Shown: positions 8,736 through 17,285 of the stretch, in pieces
Layout: each line of letters starts with the position of its first letter
How positions within the stretch are numbered: the first letter of the stretch is position 1
From: CAYHIW01 sp964356745
Lineage (GTDB): Bacteria > Patescibacteriota > Microgenomatia > UBA1406 > GWC2-37-13
Direction: 5' to 3'
Assembly (NCBI GenBank): GCA_964356745.1
Contig: CAYHIW010000002.1
Span: forward strand, 1 to 49,933
Length of the DNA stretch: 49,933 nt
The notes under the pieces: model-generated
What the model saw: the letters and a program-made list of their open reading frames with translations, nothing else
The model's database searches: none
Told to the model about the DNA's origin: nothing
Made by a program: the position numbers and the translations under genes

Positions 8736-9969
8736 TTCGGTCAAAGCCAGTGTATTGTTGTAGTGCTTTTGGAATGAGAACCGAACCATCTTCTTGCTGA
8801 TGATTCTCCAGAAGGGGAATCAATATTCTAGGAGTTGCAATAGCGGTATTGTTAAGTGAATAACAGAACTCAGTTTCTCCTGTTTTTTTTCGATACTTAA
8901 TATTCAATCTTCGCGTTTGAAAGTCACCCATAATAGAATTAGACATAGTTTCACTGTATGCATTGCGCGATGGCATCCACGTTTCGGTGTCATATTTTTT
9001 AATTTGTGGTTCTCCCATTTCCTCAGTTGACATAAGGACTACTTGATATGGAAGTTCTAAACTCTCAAGAATTTGTTCTGAATTTTTCTGTAACTCATCA
9101 TGAAGTGTTAGTGCTTCTTCAAGAGAATTTTTTGCGAGTACTAATTGTTCTATTTTCCAAAATTCATGCACTCGATAAAGTCCCTTAGTATCTTTGCCGT
9201 ACGACCCTGCTTCCTTTCTAAAACACGAAGAAAGTAAAACAAATTTTTTTGGAAGGTCTTGTTCGTTGAGTATCTCGTTTGCAAAGTACGCGGTTGCAGG
9301 AACCTCGCTTGTGCCAGCTAAGTATGAGTCGGAGTCATTAAGTTTATATACTTCTTTTTCACCCCAGGGAAACTGTCCAGAACCAAAGAGAGAAAATCCT
9401 TTAACGATCGATGGGGTAATGAGTGGAGAATAGCCTTTTTTAATAAGTTCATTAAAAACATAGAAAAGTAATGATAAATGCAGTTGTGCGAGTTCGTTCT
9501 TCAAAAAATATCCTCTAAATCCAGATACTTTTGTTCCTCGCTCCAAATCAAGAAGGTCAAGATCCTGACCAAGTTGGATGTGATTTTTTGGCTCAAAACT
9601 AAATTTCTTAATCTCACCCCACGTTTTAATTTGTTTATTATGAGAAGCATCTCCGACCGGAGCATCTTCAAGAGGAACATTAGGAACAAATGAAAGTAGG
9701 TGGTTTAGATGAGTCTCAATTTCAGCAAGTTCTTTTTCAAGCTTATTGATTTCTTCTTTCAACTTTTTTCCTTTTTGTATGTCTTCTGGAGAAGGTTTGG
9801 ATTTGGGTTGTTTATTTCGATCTTCACGTAGGGCTTGAATTTGATGTATTGATTTTTTTCTTTGTTCGTCGAGTTCAAGAATTTTTTCAATTTCAACGAC
9901 TCTTTTCTTGTTTTTTGCTGCTTGAATGACCTTGTCTTTGTTATTGCGAATATAGTCTAGGGAGAGCAT
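8713..9969 (-). CDS. serS: Seryl-tRNA synthetase
   Basis: A 418-residue class II synthetase that charges tRNA-Ser. Residues 1-105 form the basic coiled-coil arm that reads the long variable arm of tRNA-Ser, and the catalytic domain follows. Motif 2 is SCFRKEAGSYGKDTKGLYRVHEFWK and motif 3 is NNTAIATPRILIPLLENHQ; the usual bacterial motif 3 starts NGSGLA, so this version is diverged. The TSEVP element for serine binding is present in LAGTSEVPATAY. Length is normal for the family. The start at 9969 is supported by an ideal extended -10 box 6 nt upstream. The gene ends inside the 3' end of the convergent PBP gene. Confidence 0.96.
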   Translation of the reverse strand: MLSLDYIRNNKDKVIQAAKNKKRVVEIEKILELDEQRKKSIHQIQALREDRNKQPKSKPSPEDIQKGKKLKEEINKLEKELAEIETHLNHLLSFVPNVPLEDAPVGDASHNKQIKTWGEIKKFSFEPKNHIQLGQDLDLLDLERGTKVSGFRGYFLKNELAQLHLSLLFYVFNELIKKGYSPLITPSIVKGFSLFGSGQFPWGEKEVYKLNDSDSYLAGTSEVPATAYFANEILNEQDLPKKFVLLSSCFRKEAGSYGKDTKGLYRVHEFWKIEQLVLAKNSLEEALTLHDELQKNSEQILESLELPYQVVLMSTEEMGEPQIKKYDTETWMPSRNAYSETMSNSIMGDFQTRRLNIKYRKKTGETEFCYSLNNTAIATPRILIPLLENHQQEDGSVLIPKALQQYTGFDRIKVKVKV

Positions 9970-9975
9970 GGAATA

Positions 9976-9984
9976 ATTATAGCA
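9976..9984 (-). promoter_or_regulatory. Extended -10 of serS
   Basis: Perfect TGCTATAAT on the minus strand, ending 6 nt before the ATG. The predicted transcription start is the A of the start codon. Confidence 0.75.
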
Positions 9985-9999
9985 ATTAAGGAGAGATTT

Positions 10000-11520
10000 T
10001 CATTCCCATTCAATGGTGGCGGGTGGTTTATTGGTTATGTCGTAAACAACACGATTTACTTCGGGTATTTCGTTAACGATTCTTACACTAATAGTGTCGA
10101 GTGTTTCGTATGGAACATGAGTCCAGTGAGCGCTCATCGCATCTTTTGCGCTAATGATACGAAGTGCAATTGTTTCACCATACGCGCGGTTATCTCCTCT
10201 TACTCCGGTTGATCTGATTCCCGTAAAAACAGCCAGCGACTGCCAGATATTTTTATAGTCACTTGTTTTTTCTAGTTCCTCTCTCATTATTGAGTCAGCG
10301 TTTCGAAGTATTTTCAGCTTATACTCAGTTACCTCACCGATGATTCGGACAGCGAGTCCAGGACCGGGGAATGGCTGTCTTTGAATAACACGATCTGGGA
10401 GTCCGAGAACTTTTCCTACTTGACGAACTTCATCTTTGTATAAATTACGCAACGGTTCGATAAGCTTAAAGTTTAATTTTTTAGGTAGACCTCCGACGTT
10501 ATGATGAGATTTAATTTTCTTACTATGTTTAGTTCCAGCACTTTCAATTACATCAGGATAAATAGTACCCTGTATAAAATAAGTAGCGCCAATTTTTTTT
10601 GCCTCTTTTTCAAAAACATCAATGAAGGTTTTGCCAATGATTTTACGTTTTTGTTCGGGGTCAGTAATTCCCTTAAGCCTTTTTAAGAAGATGTTTTGTG
10701 CGTGGACAATCTTAATATTCATTTTAAAGTGAGATGTAAAAACTTTCTCAAGTTCAGTTGTTTCATTTTTTCTCATGAGTCCAGAGTCAATATAAATTGC
10801 AGTAAGTTTCTTGCCAATGGCCTTGTGTGTGAGAACAGAAACGACAGAAGAATCTACGCCTCCTGAAAGCGCACAGATAGCATGTGCATTTCCCAATCCT
10901 GATTTAATGCTTTCCGTAAGAATGTCGACGTACTCTTTGTCGATTTTTCTTTGCTGTGGTTTGATACCGCAGATTGAAAGAAAATTTTCAAGTATTGTTT
11001 CACCAAATTCAGTATGAACAACTTCGGGATGAAACTGGATTGCGTACAATTTTTTCTTCTCGTTGCAAAATGCAGCAAACTGAGTGGTTTTACTATGCCC
11101 GACTTTAATAAATCCTTGAGGAAGCTTGCTTACTTCATCTCCGTGTGACATCCACACATTAAACTGAGGTGGCATGTCTTTAAACAAATTATTTTTCTTA
11201 ATTATTGAGAGTTCTGCAGGTCCATATTCTTTTTTCTTTCCAGATGTTACGGTGCCACCGAGTGTTTTTGCCATAAGATGGAGTCCGTAACAAATACCTA
11301 AAATCGGCACAGAGAGTTCGAAAATATCTTTTGTTATTTGTGGAGCTCCTTTTTCATATACCGATGAAGGTCCACCTGACAAGATAATACCTTTCAAGTC
11401 TTTATTTATATGGGAAGTAATATTTCCTGGTTCTACAACAATGACGTTTGGGTGTTTTTCACGAATTCGACGCGAGATAAGGTGTGTAGTTTGAGATCCA
11501 AAGTCAACAATGAGAATCAT
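10000..11520 (-). CDS. guaA: GMP synthase (glutamine-hydrolysing)
   Basis: A 506-residue enzyme that converts XMP to GMP using ATP and glutamine. The N-terminal class I amidotransferase domain carries Cys77 in GICYGLH and the FHPEVVHTEFG element that supplies the His-Glu pair. The ATP-pyrophosphatase domain has the PP-loop ALSGGVDSSVVSVL (about 215-228), and the C-terminal dimerisation domain ends with the characteristic KPPATIEWE. Length is normal. Its ATG overlaps the stop codon of guaB by 4 bp, so guaB and guaA are translationally coupled and carry out the two consecutive steps from IMP to GMP. Confidence 0.97.
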   Translation of the reverse strand: MILIVDFGSQTTHLISRRIREKHPNVIVVEPGNITSHINKDLKGIILSGGPSSVYEKGAPQITKDIFELSVPILGICYGLHLMAKTLGGTVTSGKKKEYGPAELSIIKKNNLFKDMPPQFNVWMSHGDEVSKLPQGFIKVGHSKTTQFAAFCNEKKKLYAIQFHPEVVHTEFGETILENFLSICGIKPQQRKIDKEYVDILTESIKSGLGNAHAICALSGGVDSSVVSVLTHKAIGKKLTAIYIDSGLMRKNETTELEKVFTSHFKMNIKIVHAQNIFLKRLKGITDPEQKRKIIGKTFIDVFEKEAKKIGATYFIQGTIYPDVIESAGTKHSKKIKSHHNVGGLPKKLNFKLIEPLRNLYKDEVRQVGKVLGLPDRVIQRQPFPGPGLAVRIIGEVTEYKLKILRNADSIMREELEKTSDYKNIWQSLAVFTGIRSTGVRGDNRAYGETIALRIISAKDAMSAHWTHVPYETLDTISVRIVNEIPEVNRVVYDITNKPPATIEWE

Positions 11521-12662
11521 ACAATATAGTTTTCACCTGCGTTATCGATTACTACTGTGTGCGGATGACTTTCGGTAAGACCAGCGTGACTGATACGAAT
11601 AAATCGTGCTTTCTCATGAAATTCTTTAAGATTTTTTGCACCGACATAATAAAGTGAAGATCTCAAACTTCCGCTGGACTGAATTAAGAATGTTTCAACT
11701 GATCCACCGTAGGAAACAAAACCTTCAACTCCTTCTGCAATTAAATGCTGAGCTTTTGTTTTTTGGGATTGTCCATATCGTTCAGCTGCTCCCTTTTGCA
11801 TTGCGGCAACTGAGCCCATTCCACGATATGCTTTAAATTGTTTTCCTTTAATAGAGACTACTTTTCCGGGTGCCTCTTCGTAGCGGGCAAGCATTGATCC
11901 AAGCATCACTGCGTGAGCGCCAAAGCCCAGAGCTTTTGCAATATCACCAATTTGTTTAACTCCTCCATCGGCGACCACCGTTGTTTTTGTTTTGTTTGCC
12001 GCTCTAATTGCTTCTGTAACAGCGGTAATTTGTGGGACGCCCATCCCAGTTACGATACGTGTCGTACAGATACTTCCTGGTCCCATTCCAACTCGAAGGA
12101 TGTGGGCGCCAGCGTTGATAAGAGCTTTTGCCCCATCGTAAGTTGCTACATTCCCTGCCATTACAATTTGTTTAGGATACGTTTTTCTTAAATAGGTTAC
12201 TGCATCGATTATGAATTTGGTATATCCGTGACCGGAGTCGATGACGATTATGTCAGTGTCACAATCGATAAGTGCTTTAACGCGTTTGTGAAAGTCGTCG
12301 CCTGTGCCGACAGCAGCAGAGACAAGAAGTCTTCCTTTGGAATCAAGAGCTGCAATGGAGCTGTCTTTTGGCTTTGTTTTTTTGACTTCTGTTACTAAAC
12401 CAACTTGTTTTTCGATTTCAATATTTCTATGAATGACACCAAGACCACCAAACTGCGCAAGAGCTATTGCCATCTTATCTTCGGTTACGGTGTCCATTGG
12501 TGAGGAGATAATAGGCAGTGGAAGAGTAATAGATTCGTGTAATTTAGTTGTTAGATCAATGTTTCGTCTTTTGATTTCTGAGTATGATGGAAGAAGCAGG
12601 ACGTCGTCGAAGGTAACTCCTGGAGTCGAAACTATTTTTTCGAGTGGATCGAGGCTACCCAT
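11517..12662 (-). CDS. guaB: IMP dehydrogenase lacking CBS domains
   Basis: A 381-residue TIM-barrel enzyme that oxidises IMP to XMP with NAD. The catalytic loop GPGSICTTRIVTG holds the nucleophile Cys199, and the phosphate-binding VADGGVKQIGDIAKALGFGA and flap-side KQFKAYRGMGS segments are intact. The usual pair of CBS regulatory domains, about 120 residues, is missing: residues 91-105 go straight from TEVKKTKP to the barrel strand GRLLVSAAVG. Typical bacterial proteins have about 485 residues. CBS-less forms are known and active in some bacteria. Promoter-proximal gene of the guaB-guaA pair. Confidence 0.95.
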   Translation of the reverse strand: MGSLDPLEKIVSTPGVTFDDVLLLPSYSEIKRRNIDLTTKLHESITLPLPIISSPMDTVTEDKMAIALAQFGGLGVIHRNIEIEKQVGLVTEVKKTKPKDSSIAALDSKGRLLVSAAVGTGDDFHKRVKALIDCDTDIIVIDSGHGYTKFIIDAVTYLRKTYPKQIVMAGNVATYDGAKALINAGAHILRVGMGPGSICTTRIVTGMGVPQITAVTEAIRAANKTKTTVVADGGVKQIGDIAKALGFGAHAVMLGSMLARYEEAPGKVVSIKGKQFKAYRGMGSVAAMQKGAAERYGQSQKTKAQHLIAEGVEGFVSYGGSVETFLIQSSGSLRSSLYYVGAKNLKEFHEKARFIRISHAGLTESHPHTVVIDNAGENYIV

Positions 12663-12667
12663 ATAGT

Positions 12668-12673
12668 AGTATA
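12668..12673 (-). promoter_or_regulatory. -10 box of guaB
   Basis: TATACT on the minus strand ends 5 nt before the guaB ATG, which predicts a leaderless mRNA. No Shine-Dalgarno sequence. Confidence 0.5.
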
Positions 12674-12683
12674 GACGATGTAG

Positions 12684-12711
12684 TGCAAAGTGTAAAGTGC
12701 AAAATGCAAAG
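12684..12711. repeat. Imperfect word repeat (TGCAAAGTG type)
   Basis: Near-repeats of TGCAAAGTG, TGTAAAGTG and TGCAAAATG fill the gap between the lysS stop and guaB. They belong to the family of short word-like intergenic repeats seen across the window. Confidence 0.5.
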
Positions 12712-14283
12712 TTATATTTCTTTTAACTTTGATCTCACTTCTTCGATGCCGAGTTCAGTTATGAGGTCGACTGCTTTGGGTCCGTATGGTTTACCGGTCA
12801 ATCCAATATAGAGAGCTTTAAACGCATCTCGTGGCGAACACTTAGTCGTTTGAATCGATTGAGAGATGGAATCCTGAATGTGTTTCGCATCTGTTTTTTG
12901 AGACTTACTTAAAGACTCACTTAACTCAGTGAGAAACTGTTTTTGTACTGGTGAGAGTTTTATTGATTGATCTGAGGATTCATCATCTGTTACCGCATAG
13001 GTCTTAAGATAAATTTTGGCATACGTTATTCGTTCCTCCAAAATGTTTTTTTCTTCCGGGGTTAACGATGACCCTTTTTGTTTTTCAAAATAAGAAACAG
13101 GATCACTGCCAGTTCTGAGCTGATTGGCAAGTGTTCGGAAACGAGGAAGGAAAACTCTTTTTTTCGGAAGCGGTTTTACTTCCGAGAGTTCTACAATTCG
13201 TGCAAAGTCTAATAACACTTCACCTTGTTTGCCTTCAGGGATTTTGTTTTCAATTTTGTCAAAATGAGCGTTAAGACAGCGATCGTAATCGTCAAATAAA
13301 TTAGGGATAGTGTCTCCAAATGGATCAAAGTCAAGAGTTCGCTCAACGGGACTTCTTACAATGAGAAATCTAAATACATCGGGTGGAAGAATTTGAGAGA
13401 CTTCTTTTGCCGAAACTCCGATTCCCTTGGATGATGACATTTTACGACCACCAATAATAAACCATTCGTATGGAAATTCGTAAGGGACAGGGTAGTGAAG
13501 TACATCTTTACAAATTTCTTTGGCAATGTCATGAGAGCCACCGGCAGACATGTGATCTTTACCCGCTCCTTCAACGGTTACGCCGATGACTTTCCACTTG
13601 GCTGGCCATTCTACTTTCCATGGGATCTTGCCGTTGCCATTCAAGGGAGAAATTTTTCCTTCATGTCCGCATCCTTTTGCCCATTTCACCATGTCGGGGA
13701 TACATCGGTACGAAACATCTGTCCCGTCCCAAGCATAGACTAAGGTAGTTCCAATCTTCTTACAATTTTCACAGACAACGCTAAAGGGGTGCCAGTCTTT
13801 TGGACGATCTTTTTTGGTAACTTTTTTATATATTTCTCGAATCTTTTCGGTGTTGTCCAAAACCTCTTTTATCACATCGTTCATCTTGCCGCTGTTATAA
13901 AGTTCAGAGCCCCAGATTATTTTTGGATGACAGTTGATTGAGTTAAAAACGTCAATAAATTCCTGAGCATAATACTGTGCAAAACTATCAAATCCTTTTT
14001 CTGGTGAAGGGATTTTGTATAGTTGCATGCCGGAGTACTGTCCCCATTTTTTTTCATCAAGATATGAAGGGAGAGCATCCATGGGATCTTGATCATCAAA
14101 AACATAGGTGAATGTAGTTTTGTCTGTATTTTCAGAGAGGGCTTTGTAGAGAAGATCGTGAATGACTATACCACAAAGTGCGCCAACATGAATACGACCC
14201 GATGGTGTTTTCATGTCATCAACCCATTCGAGTGGAAGTTTGCGCTCTAAGATTTTTTTTACTGTTCGATCGACCCAGATCAT
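12712..14283 (-). CDS. lysS: Lysyl-tRNA synthetase, class I
   Basis: A 523-residue class I (archaeal-type) LysRS. The HIGH-equivalent is SGRIHVGALCG (about residues 27-37) and the KMSKS-equivalent is GRKMSSSKGIG. A zinc-ribbon-like insert has CENCKKIG and a later Cys-x8-Cys with a following His. The C-terminal alpha-helix cage domain is present, for example in CSPRDAFKALYIGLTGKPYGP. Most bacteria use the unrelated class II LysRS; the class I form occurs in archaea, spirochaetes, some alphaproteobacteria and many CPR bacteria. It lies between greA and guaB on the same strand, with gaps filled by short repeats. Length is normal for the family. Confidence 0.96.
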   Translation of the reverse strand: MIWVDRTVKKILERKLPLEWVDDMKTPSGRIHVGALCGIVIHDLLYKALSENTDKTTFTYVFDDQDPMDALPSYLDEKKWGQYSGMQLYKIPSPEKGFDSFAQYYAQEFIDVFNSINCHPKIIWGSELYNSGKMNDVIKEVLDNTEKIREIYKKVTKKDRPKDWHPFSVVCENCKKIGTTLVYAWDGTDVSYRCIPDMVKWAKGCGHEGKISPLNGNGKIPWKVEWPAKWKVIGVTVEGAGKDHMSAGGSHDIAKEICKDVLHYPVPYEFPYEWFIIGGRKMSSSKGIGVSAKEVSQILPPDVFRFLIVRSPVERTLDFDPFGDTIPNLFDDYDRCLNAHFDKIENKIPEGKQGEVLLDFARIVELSEVKPLPKKRVFLPRFRTLANQLRTGSDPVSYFEKQKGSSLTPEEKNILEERITYAKIYLKTYAVTDDESSDQSIKLSPVQKQFLTELSESLSKSQKTDAKHIQDSISQSIQTTKCSPRDAFKALYIGLTGKPYGPKAVDLITELGIEEVRSKLKEI

Positions 14284-14301
14284 ATGCTAATCATATAACA
14301 T

Positions 14302-14320
14302 GAAACGTGTAACGTGTAAC
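14302..14320. repeat. Tandem GTGTAAC-type word repeat
   Basis: GAAACGTGTAACGTGTAAC occupies the 47-bp gap between greA and lysS. It is the same style of short word repeat as elsewhere in the window. Confidence 0.5.
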
Positions 14321-14330
14321 TTTTATGTAG

Positions 14331-14789
14331 TTAGTTTATGGAGAGGATTTTGTAGGTCATGTTTCCTGCCGGCACTTGTACATCAATCACTTCTCCAACT
14401 TTTTTTCCGATAAGTGCTTTTCCAATAGGAGAGTTGTAAGAAAGTTTTTTTTCAACAGGGTCTGCTTCAAATTCACCAACAATAGTGAAGTGATCCGAAT
14501 GTCCTTCTTTTTCAACGGTTACTTTCGAACCAAGAGCGATGAGCGATTTACTATGCATTGCCTCGGCAACTTCGGCGTGTTTGACGATTGCTTCTATTTC
14601 TTTAATTCTTTCTTCGGTGAAAGCAAGTTCTTCTTTGGCAGAGGTGTACTCGCTGTTTTCAGAAAGATCACCCATTGCTCGAGCTTTTTGCAGTCTGTCG
14701 ATTACTGTTGGTCTTTTTACTTCGATAAGTTCCGCACGTTCTTTGTGAAGATTTTCTAGACCCTCTTTGGTAATTTGTACTTGTTTCAT
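14331..14789 (-). CDS. greA: Transcription elongation factor GreA
   Basis: A 152-residue factor that rescues backtracked RNA polymerase by stimulating transcript cleavage. The N-terminal coiled coil contains the acidic tip in MGDLSENSEYTSAKEE, with the Asp-Leu-Ser-Glu-Asn motif that reaches into the polymerase. The C-terminal FKBP-like domain includes SPIGKALIGKKVGEVIDVQVP. The start at 14789 (MKQVQITKEG) fits family length; an upstream in-frame extension to 14873 is hydrophobic, unlike GreA, and is rejected. Confidence 0.95.
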   Translation of the reverse strand: MKQVQITKEGLENLHKERAELIEVKRPTVIDRLQKARAMGDLSENSEYTSAKEELAFTEERIKEIEAIVKHAEVAEAMHSKSLIALGSKVTVEKEGHSDHFTIVGEFEADPVEKKLSYNSPIGKALIGKKVGEVIDVQVPAGNMTYKILSIN

Positions 14790-14813
14790 ATTTCTATTTT
14801 GAAGCAAAAAAAT

Positions 14814-14834
14814 AATCCCTAACGATATGGGATT
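14814..14834 (-). terminator. Short hairpin with T run just upstream of greA
   Basis: On the minus strand AATCCC pairs with GGGATT over a 9-base loop and is followed by ATTTTTTTG. It could end leftward transcription from the 418-aa gene before greA, or act as a greA leader attenuator. The stem is only 6 bp. Confidence 0.4.
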
Positions 14835-14909
14835 AACACTTAGAATACTACTACAGCCCACAGAAAAAGTCAACGCAGTTAACCAGATGCCAACTTGGAA
14901 AGCTCTAGA

Positions 14910-14930
14910 GTTTGACTTCAGAAGTCAAAC
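14910..14930. repeat. Perfect 10-bp inverted repeat GTTTGACTTC
   Basis: GTTTGACTTC at 14910-14919 and GAAGTCAAAC at 14921-14930 are perfect complements around a single base. The right arm can instead take part in an AAACC/GGTTT pairing (14927-14931 with 14946-14950) followed by TTT. It may be a protein-binding palindrome or part of a terminator; the 227-bp gap between greA and tRNA-Glu holds nothing else recognisable. Confidence 0.4.
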
Positions 14931-14997
14931 CGAGGCTAAATTGAGGGTTTTTTGGCAACTTATAGTTTTTTGAATAAATAAAGAAGGACAGTCGCTA

Positions 14998-15006
14998 TGT
15001 TATAAT
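14998..15006 (+). promoter_or_regulatory. Extended -10 of tRNA-Glu
   Basis: A consensus-perfect TGTTATAAT ends 10 nt before the first base of the tRNA. No good -35 hexamer is seen at normal spacing, so this looks like an extended -10 promoter. Confidence 0.7.
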
Positions 15007-15016
15007 TACGTAGGTT

Positions 15017-15089
15017 GGCCCTATCGTCTAGAGGCCTAGGACGGCAGGTTCTCATCCTGCAAACCGGGGTTCGAATCCCCGTAGGGTCA
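15017..15089 (+). tRNA. tRNA-Glu (anticodon CTC)
   Basis: A 73-nt cloverleaf. The 7-bp acceptor pairs GGCCCTA with TAGGGTC (one G-U) and discriminator A follows. The D stem is GTC/GAC, the anticodon stem GCAGG/CCTGC with loop TTCTCAT giving anticodon CTC, and the T arm CGGGG-TTCGAAT-CCCCG. CCA is not encoded, so it must be added by a nucleotidyltransferase. This isoacceptor reads GAG; a second tRNA-Glu with a U34 anticodon must exist elsewhere to read GAA. Confidence 0.97.
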
Positions 15090-15104
15090 CACAAGCGATT
15101 GAGA

Positions 15105-16361
15105 TTAAGCGGTGGTTTGGAGGGCGAAGGTTTCGAGTCGATCTGCGACAGGACTCGCAAGAAGTTGTTTACGGCGCATGATAGCAAGTAGTGGGACTTG
15201 TGCTTCGCGAAGAGGTTGTTGAACAGCGCTTCCAGGAAGGCTCATTTTGTCTGGCCACCTTGCGATTACTTCTGGCGACAAAGCTGCTAAAGTAAGCAAT
15301 CCCACTAAGGGGTTTAATCTTTGAGATCTGTGTTCGTCAAATTCCGGATCTTGATCGGGAGCAAATTGACGAGTTACACTTTCGACATCCTCATCTGGCA
15401 ACTGAGAAATCCACTCTCTTTTTCCAGAAGCGTCTGTACTCCATCCCAATAAAGGAATAATTATGTTGTCTCCAACTATTTGAGTATCAAAATGATACTG
15501 ACCATTTTTTTGGTTTGGTGTTATTCTTAAAAGTCTATTATTTATCGGTACAGTTCTTGAAGTGTCGAAAAAACGTTCTCTTTCCTCCTTTGATAAACTG
15601 TTTGGTCTTAGAAGCAAAGATTGTTCTTCTTCGGGAAACGAAACAGAGTAAGGCGTGTATTCTATTAATTCTGCGCAGAATTTTACTAGCTCAGCTTGCA
15701 AATCGACTTTATCGCCATTTTTGTATTGATTTAAGATCTGAGCAACGATGCGATTTCTTATTCTAGAGCTATATTTTGACTTTGATTTAAGAAGAAGGAA
15801 AGAGCGAAGATCTCCTGTCAACTCTCTTATGTCTTGACCGAAAATAGGGTGTGCCAATAGCTCTGAATAATGAACATTGTTTATTTCAGGAAATAAAGCT
15901 GTAATGGACCTAATAAAATCATGATGATTCGTTGGAGAAGCCCTATCGAAGCCAAGGTTTCGGTATCCATCGTTGTTTAAAAGACTCAGTAAAATTTTTC
16001 TATGTGCTTCAAATAGTTTCCAATGCTCTTTTAAACCACTTGTGTGTAAATGAGCTAATCTTTGGTTTTCTTGGGTTGTATAATCTGGCATTTTCCAATC
16101 AGAATATGTTCCAAACGCGCCCAACGTCTCTTTCGATGGAGCAGTGAGTTGTAGTAGTCTTAAGAATTGATATGGATAGAGAGGAGTGTTAATAATAAAG
16201 GTAAAGTTACGCGACCCGTCGGGTTGTGAAGTGACACGTGGGAAAATAGCGGAATCTTCAAATAATTCAGAGCAACCTAATAGCGGAACAACTTCGCGCA
16301 GTGGTTGAGATCGTGTAAATAAAATATCAGGATTAGGTTGTGGTGACAGTTCGCGCAACAT
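15105..16361 (-). CDS. Unrecognised 418-residue soluble protein
   Basis: No family was recognised. The protein is hydrophilic with no signal peptide or membrane segment. It is rich in Leu, Arg, Ser and Pro. It contains a central basic helical stretch (about 215-245, SKSKYSSRIRNRIVAQIL) and a C-terminal helical region with LNPLVGLLTLAALSPEVIARWP. The first 60 residues mention no catalytic motif I can identify. The start at 16361 is supported by an extended -10 box TGATATACT 9 nt upstream. It lies between DsbA-like and tRNA-Glu genes. Codon use looks like that of its neighbours, so it is a real gene, probably lineage-restricted. Confidence 0.7.
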   Translation of the reverse strand: MLRELSPQPNPDILFTRSQPLREVVPLLGCSELFEDSAIFPRVTSQPDGSRNFTFIINTPLYPYQFLRLLQLTAPSKETLGAFGTYSDWKMPDYTTQENQRLAHLHTSGLKEHWKLFEAHRKILLSLLNNDGYRNLGFDRASPTNHHDFIRSITALFPEINNVHYSELLAHPIFGQDIRELTGDLRSFLLLKSKSKYSSRIRNRIVAQILNQYKNGDKVDLQAELVKFCAELIEYTPYSVSFPEEEQSLLLRPNSLSKEERERFFDTSRTVPINNRLLRITPNQKNGQYHFDTQIVGDNIIIPLLGWSTDASGKREWISQLPDEDVESVTRQFAPDQDPEFDEHRSQRLNPLVGLLTLAALSPEVIARWPDKMSLPGSAVQQPLREAQVPLLAIMRRKQLLASPVADRLETFALQTTA

Positions 16362-16370
16362 GAAGCTGAT

Positions 16371-16379
16371 AGTATATCA
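16371..16379 (-). promoter_or_regulatory. Extended -10 of the 418-aa gene
   Basis: TGATATACT on the minus strand ends 9 nt before the ATG, in the 26-bp gap after the DsbA-like gene. It suggests a separate, nearly leaderless transcript. Confidence 0.55.
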
Positions 16380-16387
16380 GATAGATA

Positions 16388-17164
16388 TTACTTGGTGAAG
16401 TCTGCGAGCTGTTGTTTGAGCTGTTCGTAAGGAAGCGCTCCTTCGATTGTCAACATTTTATCTGTTTGCGTATCATAGATGACGTTTGTTGGAGTTGCTT
16501 GAACTCCAGCTTTTACTCCTTCGGCTTGTTCGTCTTTTATTTTCTTCTCAAACTTTCCACCGTCAAGACAGGTTTTAAACGCAGCTTGATCAAGTCCGAT
16601 GCTTGACGCAAGTTCTGGAAGCCCGCTCAGTTCTAGAGATGGCATCTTCTCATAAATTCCGTCGGTCATCTTCCAAAACGCTTCATCTCCACCTTGGTCT
16701 GCGGCACACTCAACAGCTTCTGCTGATTTTTGTGCTTTTGGATGAAATGAAAGTGGGAAGTGTCTGTATGCCCACACGACCTTTCCTGCATTTTCATTTA
16801 TTACTTTTTGAATATCAGGATGCGCCTGTTTACAGAAAGGACACTCAAGATCTGAGTACTCAATCCAGACATAGCGCGCACTTTTATCACCTCGGTAATG
16901 ATCACTTGCACCTGGCTTTTTTGCTTTTACATTGGTTGGTGCTTGGGGAGCGTTGGGTGCTTGACCTTGAAGTTGAGCGGTGTCTCCTGTGTTTTTCTCA
17001 AGATTTTGTACTTTAAAGAATAAGTATCCTGCAAAAAACGAAACAGCAATAAGAAGGACGATAAGTATCATTGAAGGTTGACCGGCTGGTCGAGGTTGGG
17101 GGGCGTAAACGACTTCTTGTACTTCTGGTTTTCGTCGTGAAACAGTTTTCTTTTTTGTCGGCAT
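16388..17164 (-). CDS. DsbA/BdbD-like thiol-disulfide oxidoreductase
   Basis: A 258-residue membrane-anchored thioredoxin-fold protein. It has a basic cytoplasmic N-terminus, one membrane segment (about 31-50), a Gln/Pro/Ala linker, then a DsbA-like domain with the redox motif Cys108-Pro-Phe-Cys111 in LECPFCK, a RHFPLSFHPKA helix element and the cis-Pro loop VQATPTNVIYD. It should introduce disulfides into exported proteins on the outer face of the membrane. In exported proteins of this window Cys residues are rare; the broken membrane protein at 37105-37596 is one with several Cys. It has the most complete sigma70 promoter in the window. No DsbB or VKOR partner gene is in the window. Confidence 0.92.
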   Translation of the reverse strand: MPTKKKTVSRRKPEVQEVVYAPQPRPAGQPSMILIVLLIAVSFFAGYLFFKVQNLEKNTGDTAQLQGQAPNAPQAPTNVKAKKPGASDHYRGDKSARYVWIEYSDLECPFCKQAHPDIQKVINENAGKVVWAYRHFPLSFHPKAQKSAEAVECAADQGGDEAFWKMTDGIYEKMPSLELSGLPELASSIGLDQAAFKTCLDGGKFEKKIKDEQAEGVKAGVQATPTNVIYDTQTDKMLTIEGALPYEQLKQQLADFTK

Positions 17165-17173
17165 GATTTAAAA

Positions 17174-17202
17174 ACTATAGAGGAAAATAAACATATTGTC
17201 AA
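17174..17202 (-). promoter_or_regulatory. Consensus promoter of the DsbA-like gene
   Basis: On the minus strand: TTGACA (17197-17202), exactly 17 bp spacer, TATAGT (17174-17179), then 9 nt to the ATG. The predicted leader is 0-3 nt. Confidence 0.75.
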
Positions 17203-17218
17203 TGCGAAGAACGGTTAC

Positions 17219-17284
17219 ATGGTCAGATTGTCAAATTGTTACGCTGTCTATGATTAACAATTTAGCAATTCAACAATTCTATTG
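17219..17284. repeat. AT-rich word-like repeats upstream of the alaS 3' end
   Basis: Repeated short words (CAAATTG, AACAATT, GCAATT, CAACAATT) fill the gap between the alaS stop and the DsbA-like promoter. No gene or terminator is seen. Confidence 0.4.
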
Positions 17285-17285
17285 T

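Noticed and set aside
14790..14873. A 28-residue N-terminal extension of GreA
   Set aside because: It is hydrophobic, not part of the family, and lies across a terminator-like hairpin.
14960..15187. Minus-strand open frame across the tRNA-Glu gene
   Set aside because: It is the antisense of a perfect tRNA and part of the 418-aa gene in another frame.
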